A DNA stretch of 64,000 nt. It comes from Sphagnum compactum (taxonomy: Eukaryota; Bryophyta; Sphagnopsida; Sphagnales). The notes beneath the pieces are model-generated. The model was not told where the DNA came from. It saw nothing but the letters and a program-made list of their open reading frames with translations, and did not search any database. The stretch spans positions 7,626,001-7,690,000 of the forward strand of contig OZ234497.1 of NCBI GenBank assembly GCA_965153455.1, in the 5' to 3' direction. The position numbers were made by a program, and so were the translations under genes. Shown here piece after piece: positions 23,758-33,984 of the stretch. Positions within the stretch are counted from its first letter, which is position 1, and the number at the start of each line of letters is the position of its first letter.

Positions 23758-23826
23758 AAAGATAGCCTTGAGTGCAAGACACAAGCTCAATGCAAACTTG
23801 AGTGAGAAATATGGAAGAAGGAGAGC

Positions 23827-23835
23827 TCTTTAAAT
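23827..23835 (-). promoter_or_regulatory. Candidate TATA box of the tandem Bet v 1 gene
   Basis: TATTTAAAG on the minus strand, about 250 bp upstream of the ATG and just above the pyrimidine-rich leader. It is the only TATA-like stretch close by; this is inferred from position. Confidence 0.4.
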
Positions 23836-23935
23836 AATTTGTGGAGTTCCATAAGGGAATTGGGATAGAACTCCTAACTGGACTCCAGTGCTTGAAAGTC
23901 AGCATGGTGATTTCAGAAGTTCAAAGTTGAATTCT

Positions 23936-24006
23936 TTAAAGTCCGGTTCACATACGTTGAAATATGTTTTCTTAAAGTCCGGTTCACATACGTTGAAATA
24001 TGTTTT
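23936..24006 (-). repeat. 36-bp direct repeat, two copies, in the upstream promoter
   Basis: AAAGTCCGGTTCACATACG followed by TTGAAATATGTTTT occurs twice with a 36-bp period (starts at 23938 and 23974). The copies are essentially identical, so the duplication is recent. It lies about 100 bp upstream of the candidate TATA box of the tandem Bet v 1 gene. Confidence 0.8.
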
Positions 24007-24420
24007 GTTTGGAAGTCAGCTAAGAATGAAGGGGAAGAAACAATTTCAGGTCAGCCAAGACTATGTCCCCAAATCACTGAACCAGCCATTAGCCCAGGCC
24101 AAAAATGGCGACGAACAGTTTTTGGAAATAGAAATTTCATGCTCCCAATGGGAAGGCTCAGAAGGCACTCCTGTTGGGCCCTGGTTTTTTCTCTCTGGGG
24201 GGCTATGGGGAGTTGTTTTTTTGTTTTTCATCCTTGTTCAATCTCTCCCCCTGCCATTAGCCTAGGCCAAAAATGGTGACCAACAGTTTTGGAAACCAAA
24301 AATACATGCAACCAGTGGGTGGGTAGGCTGAAGCATGCACTCAAGGTGCCTTGCTTTTTATTGTATTTTAAGTTTTGGGTTGTGGGGGAGTGCGGGCAGA
24401 ATTTTTTTCATTTTTCCTTT

Positions 24421-24517
24421 GTTCCCAACATGTTCCTTCTATGTTCCTTTCAAGTTCCCAATGGGTTCCCATCAGGTTCCCACTATGTTCCCTAAGTTCC
24501 CAATGTGTTCCCCAAGG
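24421..24517 (+). repeat. 11-bp minisatellite, nine units
   Basis: Nine successive units starting GTTCC (GTTCCCAACAT, GTTCCTTCTAT, GTTCCTTTCAA, GTTCCCAATGG and so on), eight of 11 bp and one of 9 bp. The first six bases are nearly fixed and the last five vary. Confidence 0.85.
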
Positions 24518-25009
24518 GTGTTACCAATAGCACCTTGCTTTAATCTAATGTGTTTTGCCCAAAGTCCTCCCCTTCTCACGAAAGGGGGAGGCACTCCATC
24601 TTTTAATAGAATCTTCTATTTTGGGGGAGCCTCCACAGTTTCAACTTTTTTTTGCAATCGGCCAATCAAAATAACTCATTGGAAAAAAAATAATTGGACT
24701 TATGAAGCACCCCAGCTAATTAATATCGATCACACTAAACGGTGGATCTTTGGGGGGGTCGTTGCTAGGTGACCAGTGCGAACCCCTAGAACGATCCAGA
24801 AAAGACCAAGTAAAACAACAAGCAGGTCACGGAGCACAAGGCTTTTTGATTTTGAGCATGGGCTTTTTTATTCCAAGCACGCGCTTTGGAGTCTGTGGAA
24901 GTCAGGCATGTTTATAAAAACTCAAATATAAGAATATTCAAGTGCTTTCACACGCAATTTTAAGCCGAAATTTCAAGCTTTTGATTCCAAGTGTGTTTGG
25001 AAACAAAAA

Positions 25010-25245
25010 CCCCTTTGCTCAAAATCAAAAATCCCATGCTCAAAATCAAAAATCACTCACATCTACATAAAAAAACCTTGTGCCTGGAATTTTTTAAATC
25101 CCATACTTAGAACCAAAAAATCATTTGCATCCCAATAAAAAACATTGTGCCTGGAATATCAAAAAGTCCATGCTTATAATCAAAAATCGCTTACATCCAA
25201 ATAAAAAACCTTATGCCCGAATTAAAAACCCCGTGCTCAGAATGT
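25010..25245 (+). repeat. 67-bp tandem repeat, three copies plus partial ends
   Basis: Units start CCCATGCTCAAAATC (25033), CCCATACTTAGAACC (25100), TCCATGCTTATAATC (25167) and CCCGTGCTCAGAAT (25230). Each contains AAAAATC, CATC(C/T), then CCTTGTGCCTGGAAT or a variant. Diverged copies, no coding pattern. Confidence 0.75.
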
Positions 25246-25479
25246 CATATAAAGGTGGGTATTGTAGGTCAATTGTACAATAATCACCAGGTCAATATGT
25301 GGGTAATGCTTACCCATTTTGTTTCTTGTGGAATTTAATTGGTCTTGCATGCAGGTATTGCAAGGTTTAGGGTATATCATAGTTAAAGGTTAATGGACAC
25401 TAATACAAGTATTGCATATAGTTTCATATTTTTAACGGGTATTAATTACATTTTACTACGTTAGATGAAGGTATTGTAA

Positions 25480-26200
25480 ATTCCCTATTCCTTCCAGAGG
25501 GGGATTTGACCATTTAATGCGAATATTATCCTACCTTTTCTCATCAGAATGATGATTTGCTTTAATGGATATGTTTTATTTATAAATCTCATTTGGATAT
25601 TATTTATTGCATTCGATCCATTAAATGTAGGTATTGCATTTGGTGGACAAGATCCCCCCAAGTAAACCTTAGGTGATGAGGGACTAAAGTTTTGCAATAT
25701 TTGCATAATAAACATTTATTAACCAAAAGGGGGCTTTTGGTGAGGGTACACAATATAGATTTATGTAGGTATAATGATAAGTTTATTATAATAGATTGGT
25801 AGTTTTACATTATAGTAATAAAGGAAAATTCCTTTAATGATCACCCTAACACTAACTACAAACAATGTAGGTATTGAAAATTAAGGTTTGGAAAAATTGG
25901 GACATGCCCACATCAATGTTTACACCTAAAGATGAAAGTATTGATAATTGGTTTAGTTTTTTTAAATAGGTATCTTTTGGATATTTCCTATTTTTTTTAT
26001 ACATTAAATGCAAGTATTGCATTTGGTAAACAAGATTTACTTACATAACCTTGGATGATGAGCAAACAAATTTTTGTATTACTAAATCAAGGGGGTTACA
26101 TAACATAGATTTACCTAGTTATTACAATTTGGGGTTGGGGCATGCATTTGGGATTTGACATAGGGTGATAGGGTACAATATTGCACATTGAAAACTTTAA
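25480..26200 (+). repeat. Diverged ~390-bp tandem repeat (two copies)
   Basis: AGGTATTGCATTTGGTGG, then ACAAGAT, then CCTTAGGTGATGAG (from 25627) is matched by AAGTATTGCATTTGGTAA, ACAAGAT and CCTTGGATGATGAG (from 26014), with further collinear matches on both sides (ATTAAATG before, TAGATTTA after). The copies are well diverged. Confidence 0.6.
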
Positions 26201-27499
26201 CCCTCATCTAAAAACTAAATAGTTTCATACAAAAAAACCTTAAACTTAATATTGGTAAATTTTTTTGCATAAACCATAAATTATGTAGACATTACAACCT
26301 AATGGATGCATAAGTTTAAATTTGAAAAATTAAACAAACCTATATAATGAACCCTAAAATGTTGCGTTGAAACCTCTGTATGCAACAAAAAATCCCTACA
26401 TTGACCTTAAATTAAATGAACACAAAACAAATTGGTTGCATAACTTTAATGGTGGAATTTAAATTTTTTTTTAGAACTAAGTGTTAAACTTAATTTTGGA
26501 ATTATTTTTGTATAACCCTAAATTGTGTACAAACTATTAGCATTAGATACATAATTGTAATAAAACTATGAAACAATTTTATATGAATACCAATAAAACT
26601 TGTGTTTTAAACCTAATTTGGGGGGGGGGGGACCCCAACCAATGGGAAGGTTTTTTATCATTCATACCTTTGCCATGGTGTCACTTTCATTCTCCTTTCC
26701 TTTAATACATGAAAAAGAAAAGAAAAATAGGAACTTCATTAGATATATGTGTGTATGTGATTACATAAATTCATTTGAAGAATATTCCATGAAAATAATA
26801 AAAATGTCAGGAAAAAGGTTACCTTAAAACAATTAATGACAAAAAGGTGGGCTTAATTTCCCTAAACCTTAAACCCAATGTCCCCCCTATTTATTTGAAA
26901 CATATATTAGGCAAAAATTTAGATTAGGGCAATGTAACATGAACATGAGTTGGTTTTTATATAGATATTGCAATTTGACACGCTTCATGGAGAACCCAAC
27001 CATAAACAAGAGAAGATCAAAAGTTTGTAATACTTGCATATACAAACTGGTTTATGCACCAAGGGGTCCTTTCATGAAAATGGACAATGTAATTATATAA
27101 AAATATTAAATTACAAATTTTCCTTAAGGTTATTGTGCAGGTATTTCATGATAAAGATAATGAAGGTATTGCTTAAATGTTCTAGCATGGCCATAAAATG
27201 TGCTAACCCTATTAGAAGAAGGTATTGCTCATTTGGTTTATATTACAATTGTAATCCATTTGTGGTGGATGGGGTACTGTGTGCAACATGACATAAGATG
27301 ATCCCAAAATCTCCAAATCCCAAAATTAGAAGTCAAAATTAAAACAAGTGGATTGATACAAAAATGTTCAAATAACCACACTAAAAAAAGGATGGTGATA
27401 AAAATATATCATGCTAAGTTAATCTATAATGACTCGATACAAAAATGGTGCGCACGTGCACTAAAGTTATACCTATAATTATTCCTCCTCCGAGGATGA

Positions 27500-28110
27500 A
27501 TTAGAAGCAATGCCCATATTGGTGCAATACTTTGTTGCACCTTTTACAGCTTTTGTTGCATGATGATGAGTAAATAGTTGACGGTGTTCAAATGCAAGTC
27601 AAATTGCATCTACAACAGGAGCCTCCTTTGTTATGCCTCGAAGCCTAACACAAAGAGACAAAAAAACAAATTAGATTTTAATGTTAAGATGCAAACAATG
27701 TTAAAATATATATATATATATATATATATATGGCAATATACCACCCATGAATAATTTCAGAATCATGATACTTAGATATTGCATTCATTTCCTTGGTTTG
27801 GTTGTGCTTATTGGACTTTAATGTCCAATGTTGAATGCCCCATGCACTTTCAGAGGTTTTGCATAGGCAATTCTGCGTACCCGAATTGCTTCAACAAGGT
27901 TTTCATCCTTTTCAAGGCGCACCCATGTACTTTGTGGGATGGACCCCACCCCCCATGCCAGAATCCCAATGATGTTCAACAACATCTCAGACGTTTAAAC
28001 GTACCAACAAGGGCCGCCCAACTTGTGGCATTTGTTGTGCTTGGGTGTGAAGTTCATCCCACTCTAATTTCGCTTTCTTTTTCACTCAATCAAAGACCTT
28101 CTTCTCATTC
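27500..28110 (-). pseudogene. Unassigned coding-like remnant, probably transposon-derived
   Basis: On the minus strand several blocks read like protein in changing frames: KLEWDELHTQAQQMPQVGRP near 28060, WVRLEKDENLVEAIRVRRIA near 27890, NAISKYHDSEIIHGWYIA near 27750, and a C-terminus RLRGITKEAPVVDAI, stop, LAFEHRQLFTHHHATKAVKG near 27570 ending SNSSSEEE and a TAA near 27480. An AT microsatellite sits between two blocks. I do not recognise the family. The decay and the setting suggest an old mobile-element protein. Confidence 0.4.
27706..27731. repeat. (TA)n microsatellite
   Basis: An uninterrupted AT run of about 26 bp inside the unassigned coding-like remnant. Confidence 0.9.
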
Positions 28111-31100
28111 CACTTTAACGAACTTTGAAAGTAAGCAAAGCAGAGGTCTCCTAAACCTAAACCCAAACTGAAAATGTAAAAAACCCACAAGTGCAAACAA
28201 AATGATAGAAGACATACCTTGTTTTGGTGTCTTCTTGAAAATGTTGCACCTTGTGTTGCTCACACCTTGAAGTTGCAGCAACTCCTAGTTCTTCTCTGAA
28301 CATCAACGATGGTGGCGGGTGATGGGACCATTGCAGCAATGACAATGACAACAAAAAGAAAGAGAGTTTTGAAAAAAAAATCGATAACATAGGTAAAGGA
28401 GCAGGGTGGGTGGAACATTTTTTTTGAATGGGGTAGTTGGGTGAGCAAGGTAGGTCCACGGGTGAGAAAAAAAATCTCTTGAAGGGCAGGCCAAAAAAGA
28501 AAAGTGTGACTCAACCTCTGTGACGCACCAAGTTTAGTAATTGGACGAGCACTAGTTCATCTGAAACAGAACTGGTGCAGTCATAGGGGCTGGGTCACTC
28601 AGGCCGGATGGATTCCACAACCAAAGATCAAGGCCTAAGGTGTAGCCAGTAATCCCCAGTGTACTAAGGATCGGGTGAAGACCCAGGGTGGGGGTTTGTT
28701 TTGGAAAATCAGAATATTACTTTTTTTGTTTTGTTGAATTTTTGAAAAATTATATATTACTTGTGTTGAAATTTTTACGATTATTATAGAATTAAGAATC
28801 TACACCTTAAAGTTCAAGAACTGAAGATTGAGATAGTCTAGACACTCTAGATTGTCCCATAAACATAACAAGAATATGTTTATTGTTTTTTATAACCATT
28901 ACCTGCCAAAAAATTCAGAATTAAAAAACCAAGTGCAGAAGTGAAGATTTAAAATTTGATTAATTATTTGGCAGTTTGTTGTCAAATCTGATCAAGGAGT
29001 ATAATATTTCAAGGAACTCTTAAATCTCTAGCCAGTAGGCATAAATGTGGTGACATCTTCCTAAAAAGAACAGGTTTTTCTAAATTTTAGGCTATTTTTT
29101 TCCCAAAAAAACAGGGAATTTGTGACAGAATATGCAATTTTCAGAAAACTGTGTTGCCTTTTGGTGATTTTTCGCCAAAAAAAAAATGACTGGCAAAAAT
29201 ATGACCCACCATTTAGGGAGTATCCCTCACCCTTGGGCTTTACCCATCTTGAAGCACAAGGGAAGGGTTATCATAAGCATAAACATCTGGATTCTGGAGT
29301 TCAGAAGGCATAAAAGGGGAGGGCCACTAGGCCTACTCCTTAACTAGGCCTAAGATTGCACCCACTCTCAAGGAGTATGCATAATATCCCTCCTCTTTTC
29401 TGGAAGGGATATTGAAGGATATAAGGGGCCCTCCAGATACACTAGGAAATTTCTCAGAGTGCTTTGCATTAGTACTGCTGCTCTAATTCATCACACAATG
29501 ACCTCTAAGAAACAAGGGGTGTGTCACACTGTGGCCTTGCCATTTACATTAAAAGTATCTTAAGGCAAAAGAAGAATTATGGAAATCCAAATATTTCACC
29601 ATGCCAAAATGTCATCTTCAAAAAAACCTCTAAAAAAACCCAAAATCCTTCAACATATATTATAACTCTAGTATAACTAATCTCAAGTTTTATCATCTTT
29701 CAAAAATCCTCATATAAGAATAGACCTATTCTTACCTAGGGGCCAAAATCTCTTAAGCTACTATACTCTATAATGAATCTAGACACAATATCCTTGCCTA
29801 CCAAGGCAAGGCCAACAAAATTCATTAAGACCACAAACTTTTTACTGTAAGTGACAATGCAAACTCTCTCAAGTGGGAGAATTTTGGCCATTCACTTTCT
29901 ATGTAGGAGCAGCTGACCCAAGGTCAAGGGTCATGCACATTTTTGGCAATTCAAATAGCTGCAAAAGCCCATGTGCAAAATCAGGACTTCTACACATACC
30001 TTATAATGCGGTGAAAGTATAAATCTTTGGAACAAAAAGCTCCAGGGGGTGCAATGTACGTAGTTGCATTAAAGACAGAGGTGCTATATAACAGGGTAAG
30101 TAGATTTGAATATTTCTAATTATTTTTAGTTGTGAACATGCAGTCTTAACTTCTGGGTCATGGTAATTTTATTGCAAATGGAAAGAAGTTCTGAAGCTTT
30201 GAAGACCATTAATTCCTTCATGTGGAGTAGTTATTATTAGAGTTTGTAGTTTAGGTTTTGCCAAAGAATAGCCCTTGCCTTTTCTGCAGGACCCATTTCA
30301 CGGAAAGTAGTTGTGGTAGCTTTGAAACTCTCTGATTGCTGCATACTGCAATTTTGAGATACAGGAAGGGTAGAGGTTGAAAAAAGGTTAGATCTTTCAT
30401 TGCAGCATATTGTTTGATGATTTCCACCAATTTGATGATTGTTGATGCTGTCCCTGCTTTGATTTTATGGAGAAGAAAATGTGATTTCTTCAATGATCCC
30501 CTCAGGGCACATGTGTTTGCAAAAACAAGAGATCTCCAGATTTGATTTCATGGAGAGAACAGAAGTTCATTTCATCAAAGATCATCACATCAAAGAGCAT
30601 GCTCTTTTGTTCCAGAATAATTGGGATGCAAGTTTTGTAGGCCCATACACGAGGTGCAATCCTAGCCAATAAAATGAAAGTAACTTTTCTAGTACTAGTA
30701 CCATAAGTTCAATCCATTGCTTTACTGACTTTTCAGGAACAGAAGGAGAAGATACAAATTGTCCTTCCTCCACATAACTCTTAATCAGCTTGGATTAAGA
30801 ATATGAGAAGAAGTTCCAAAGCTATGACTGAAACCAGGCAAGGATTGCAACAATAAGCTCTGCAACTCCCCACAGCTACTAAATTTCCTACACATGGTAC
30901 AATGGAGCACCGATTTCGGGCCGCCTATGAGCACGACCTCAGATTAAGGAGCTCACTCATGAGTCTACAAAGTCCAATGCAAACTAAAGAAAAATGGTGT
31001 GTAAAACCACTTTAAACCACTTTACAGAACCACTTAAAACCACTTAAAACCACTGTAGAGTTTCAGGTTTCCAAGCAGCAGCCCTCAATGGTTGGCAAGT

Positions 31101-31286
31101 AATTCTCATAGATACCAAGCTGTTATTCCATCATCACTGCCGAAGCTACAGTCCTCAGCAGATACACCAAACCCAATACTAAGCAAATCACTAATCTAGA
31201 AACACTCCCTAGAAACAATGATTTTTGGGGGGGGGGGGGGGGGGTTGGCTGCTGCCAGAGAGCGATTCTTTGAGTCACAGTGATCA
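28111..31286. other. Intergenic, no gene recognised
   Basis: Contains dispersed-repeat copy B (29740-29825), short AAACCACTT tandem units near 31005-31057 and an 18-G run at 31227-31244. The last 60 bases are the 3' flank of the pectate lyase gene. No coding pattern was found. Confidence 0.4.
29740..29825 (-). repeat. Dispersed repeat, copy B (inverted relative to copy A)
   Basis: Reverse complement of the repeat at 11190-11275: AAGCTACTATACTCTATAAT, ACACAATATCCTTGCC and AAGGCAAGGCCAACA. It matches over roughly 80 bp with scattered differences. Confidence 0.6.
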
Positions 31287-32914
31287 TCAAAGCATCAGGG
31301 GTCCGGCATCATTGGTCATGGCACCAACCATGGAGGCTGGTCGAGCTGAGAAGCTGGTGGCTTTGGCATAGAAATTGGCATTCTTCGAGTTGACACCAGA
31401 GGGAGTGAAGAAAGCACCATTGATAAAAATGTCACCTGCACTTCGCCAGTTCCATGACTCCCAACCTCCTACACCTGAGCTTCCATCATCCTTGATCCGC
31501 TTGGTGACCTCCTTGAAGTTTTCAGAGCTGGGCGCTATGTAGTAGTTTCCCTCACTGTTGATAGTGGGATTCTCACTCCCGCCCACCGCATAGATGCCCC
31601 ATGAATAGTAGTAATTGTTCACCACATGGAAGTACCCATATCGGCATCTGCAGTAAGAATTCCACAATCAGCACAGCACATATCAGATCCCCGACATCAA
31701 CAACACTTGCTCAGTAGAACGACTAAGGGATGAATCCAGGCATCATCATCGTGCACAATGAGATTCACAACTACATGCAAAGCCCTAATCAGCAAAATGA
31801 TTTGTCACAACAACAGGAGGAATGCAAGAAATTCAGGAAGAGGAGGAAAACAAACTGAAGAAAAAATCTCGTTGTTACCTAGGCAAGCGCTGGATCAGGC
31901 CGGCGCCGAAGTGATTGAAGGCAACAGTAACTTCCATGTTCTTGTCTATTGTGTCCTGTGGGTGCGCGCCCAGTAGCATCACCTTGTCGTGGTTAGTGAA
32001 GTAGTTGTTGGAGATGGTGACGGCAGTGGAGCCTTCCGTGATATCAGTGAGCCCATCCGCGCAGTTGGAGAAGTAGTTGTGGTCGATCCAGATGTCTTTG
32101 GAACCGTAAACGGAAATGGCGTCCCCGTCCGTCTTTCCCCTATACCCGAAATGCTGCGGCGTGCTGCGCACCGTGGCTGGACCGGTGGACTTGCAATCGT
32201 GGATGTGGATACCGTGCACAATGATGTTTGAGATGTACTGCACGGTCAAACAAGCGCCACCGGCAATGTGCACGTTGCTGCCTCTGCCGTCCAAGGTCTT
32301 GAAGCTGTTCATGATGAGCTCCTCCTTGAGCTGAATCATCATGTCTTGCTTGAAGATGATCCACAGAGGCTCATCCTGGATGACGCCGTAGCGCAGTGTG
32401 CCGGGGGACGGATTCACCACGTCGTCGTCGCTGTTGTCGGTAACCACATAGATCCGACCGTTCTTCCCTCCCACGGCATTCCTCCCGAATCCGATAGCAC
32501 AGTCAGCCAGGCTCTGTCGGTTGGTCGACCAGTTGGGGTCGCATCGCCAGCAGTCGTCGATAGGGTTGCCAGTTCCGCAACCAGCCAACACTCTCCTCGT
32601 GTAGTTGCTGCTCAGCGCCATCACACTGTGCAAACAGTAAGCATTAAGTCCCGAGCAAGGACCACACTTCCGCAAGCAGGAATCCAAGCAATAGAGAGCA
32701 CATAGACAAAATGCATCAATGCAGATCAAAAGCTACAACAATATCCATCATGCTACCTGGAATCAGCTGCAGCCACCACTACTGTTTTCTTGGCATCAGC
32801 AAGGATAGGAACAGCCTTAAGCTTCGCCGCTCGGCAGTGCGAAGCTGCCACAGCAATGAGAAGGAAGAAGACGACTGTTTCCCGCCAAGCTGATGACGTA
32901 AAACCCATAGCCAT
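31287..32914 (-). CDS. Pectate lyase, polysaccharide lyase family 1 (three exons, 421 aa)
   Basis: Minus-strand exons 32914-32757, 32625-31879 and 31647-31287 (TGA) join in frame at GT-AG sites; 1266 nt. The enzyme cleaves de-esterified pectin in the cell wall by beta-elimination and needs calcium. Residues 1 to about 29 form a signal peptide (hydrophobic [12 protein letters not shown]). The mature part has [10 protein letters not shown] (76-85), LADCAIGFG (92-100), PGTLRYGV (127-134), the calcium-site region [18 protein letters not shown] (219-236) with CADGLTD (241-247), [16 protein letters not shown] (257-272), and the catalytic arginine block QRLPRCRYG (298-306), split by the second intron at Arg302. 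WGIYAVGG and NPTINSEGN follow. The extra N-terminal domain of some plant pectate lyases is absent. All key residues seem present, so it looks functional. Plant members serve in pollen, fruit or vascular development; which applies here is unknown. Confidence 0.94.
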
Positions 32915-33148
32915 GACACCCAACGTCGAGCTGCAACTACAGACAATTAACACCCACTCAAAGAAAATATAAGCAAAGCTACGTCCTGATCAGCAGAACA
33001 AAAAACCTACACATACAAAGCCTTTGCACGATCAAGCTTGGTTTCGAGACAACACGTTTAAGGCACACATAACATGCTATCGAAACAAAAGACAAGCAAG
33101 TACTTTGTGGCAACCAAAACAACAATGGACAGAAAACAAGAACAAAAA

Positions 33149-33167
33149 ACACACACACACACACACA
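33149..33167. repeat. (CA)n microsatellite in the pectate lyase 5' leader
   Basis: A CA run about 240 bp upstream of the start codon, within the presumed untranslated leader of the pectate lyase gene. Confidence 0.85.
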
Positions 33168-33386
33168 ACGCAGTCCACAAACCTGCAATGACAGTAACTG
33201 ACCAAAATAACACTGCAGTGCAGGCAGAAACCACGGACGAGAAGGCCACAAACAAGATGGGTGTTGAGCTCTGCAACAAGGATCAACTCCGAGTCGAGTC
33301 CCGAGGCTACATCAGAAACTGAGGGAATGACAAAGGGAGTTTAAGTGTGTTGTTGAAAGCACAGTGTTGAAAGTACACAACTGCAA

Positions 33387-33394
33387 CTATATAA
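33387..33394 (-). promoter_or_regulatory. Candidate TATA box of the pectate lyase gene
   Basis: TTATATAG on the minus strand, about 475 bp upstream of the ATG. It is the clearest TATA box upstream of the gene. The MITE at 33400-33767 begins only five bases beyond it. Confidence 0.5.
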
Positions 33395-33399
33395 TATTA

Positions 33400-33767
33400 G
33401 AGTTATCCGTAAAATCGGGGGATTCGGGGGGCAAGAACGGCCAGTCTAGGCATAATAGGGCATAAAACGCGTAACTGAGAATAAAAATCTTACAAAAGGA
33501 AATAACTGGTACCCAAACTAGTTTTTTCCACCAATTTTGGTGGTAAACTGAGTTTCATCCTGTGTTTCTTTCCTGATCGCCTGCCTTGCTGCTACATATA
33601 TTTTCACTGCTCCTACATGTACAACTAGTATAATTAGTCTCAAACCTTGTGCATTAAATACCCAGATTTAATAAAATTTCATTACTTTGCAGATACCACT
33701 GAAAGAGGTGATAGGCAGAAAGCAGAAGAGATAGGGGGTGAAACAGAGGTGACTTTACGGATAACCC
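33400..33767. mobile_element. 368-bp MITE with TIRs and TA duplication, next to the pectate lyase promoter
   Basis: Ends are GAGTTATCCGTAAAATC (33400-33416) and GACTTTACGGATAACCC (33751-33767), inverted repeats matching at 15 of 17 positions. Each end is flanked by TA (33398-33399 and 33768-33769), the target preference of Tc1/mariner-type elements. There is no coding capacity. Family unknown to me. Confidence 0.7.
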
Positions 33768-33795
33768 TAATGTTTACCTATGTTCCTCTCCTTCG

Positions 33796-33984
33796 CTAAA
33801 AACAGCAGTCCAGGCCTCCTGGAGTATAATGCTCCTTGGGGCCTAGTGTGTCTGCCGTGCATGCACAAGTACCATAGTACAACTTCTTGTCTTTAATGTA
33901 CACTGTAGGGCAAATTCCCACGGTGGAGACATTCCCCAAATAAGGGGCCGCCCATGAGGCCATAGCCTGAACGGCTGGGCACAT
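33796..33984 (-). other. Small Cys-containing open frame, unrecognised
   Basis: A 62-codon minus-strand frame starting with ATG (MCPAVQAMASWAAPYLG) and ending TCACTADTLGPKEHYTPGG then LDCCF. It is richer in G+C than its flanks and protein-like, but has no signal peptide and no family I know. It may be an isolated exon, a gene relic or chance. Confidence 0.2.

Larger units (their letters stand above)
24008..27499. other. Repeat-rich intergenic stretch without genes
   Basis: Holds the three repeat arrays listed separately and otherwise AT-rich sequence. The motif GGTATTGCA or a near match recurs many times between 25350 and 27230. A 12-G run lies at 26620-26631. No coding pattern was recognised. 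Confidence 0.45.
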
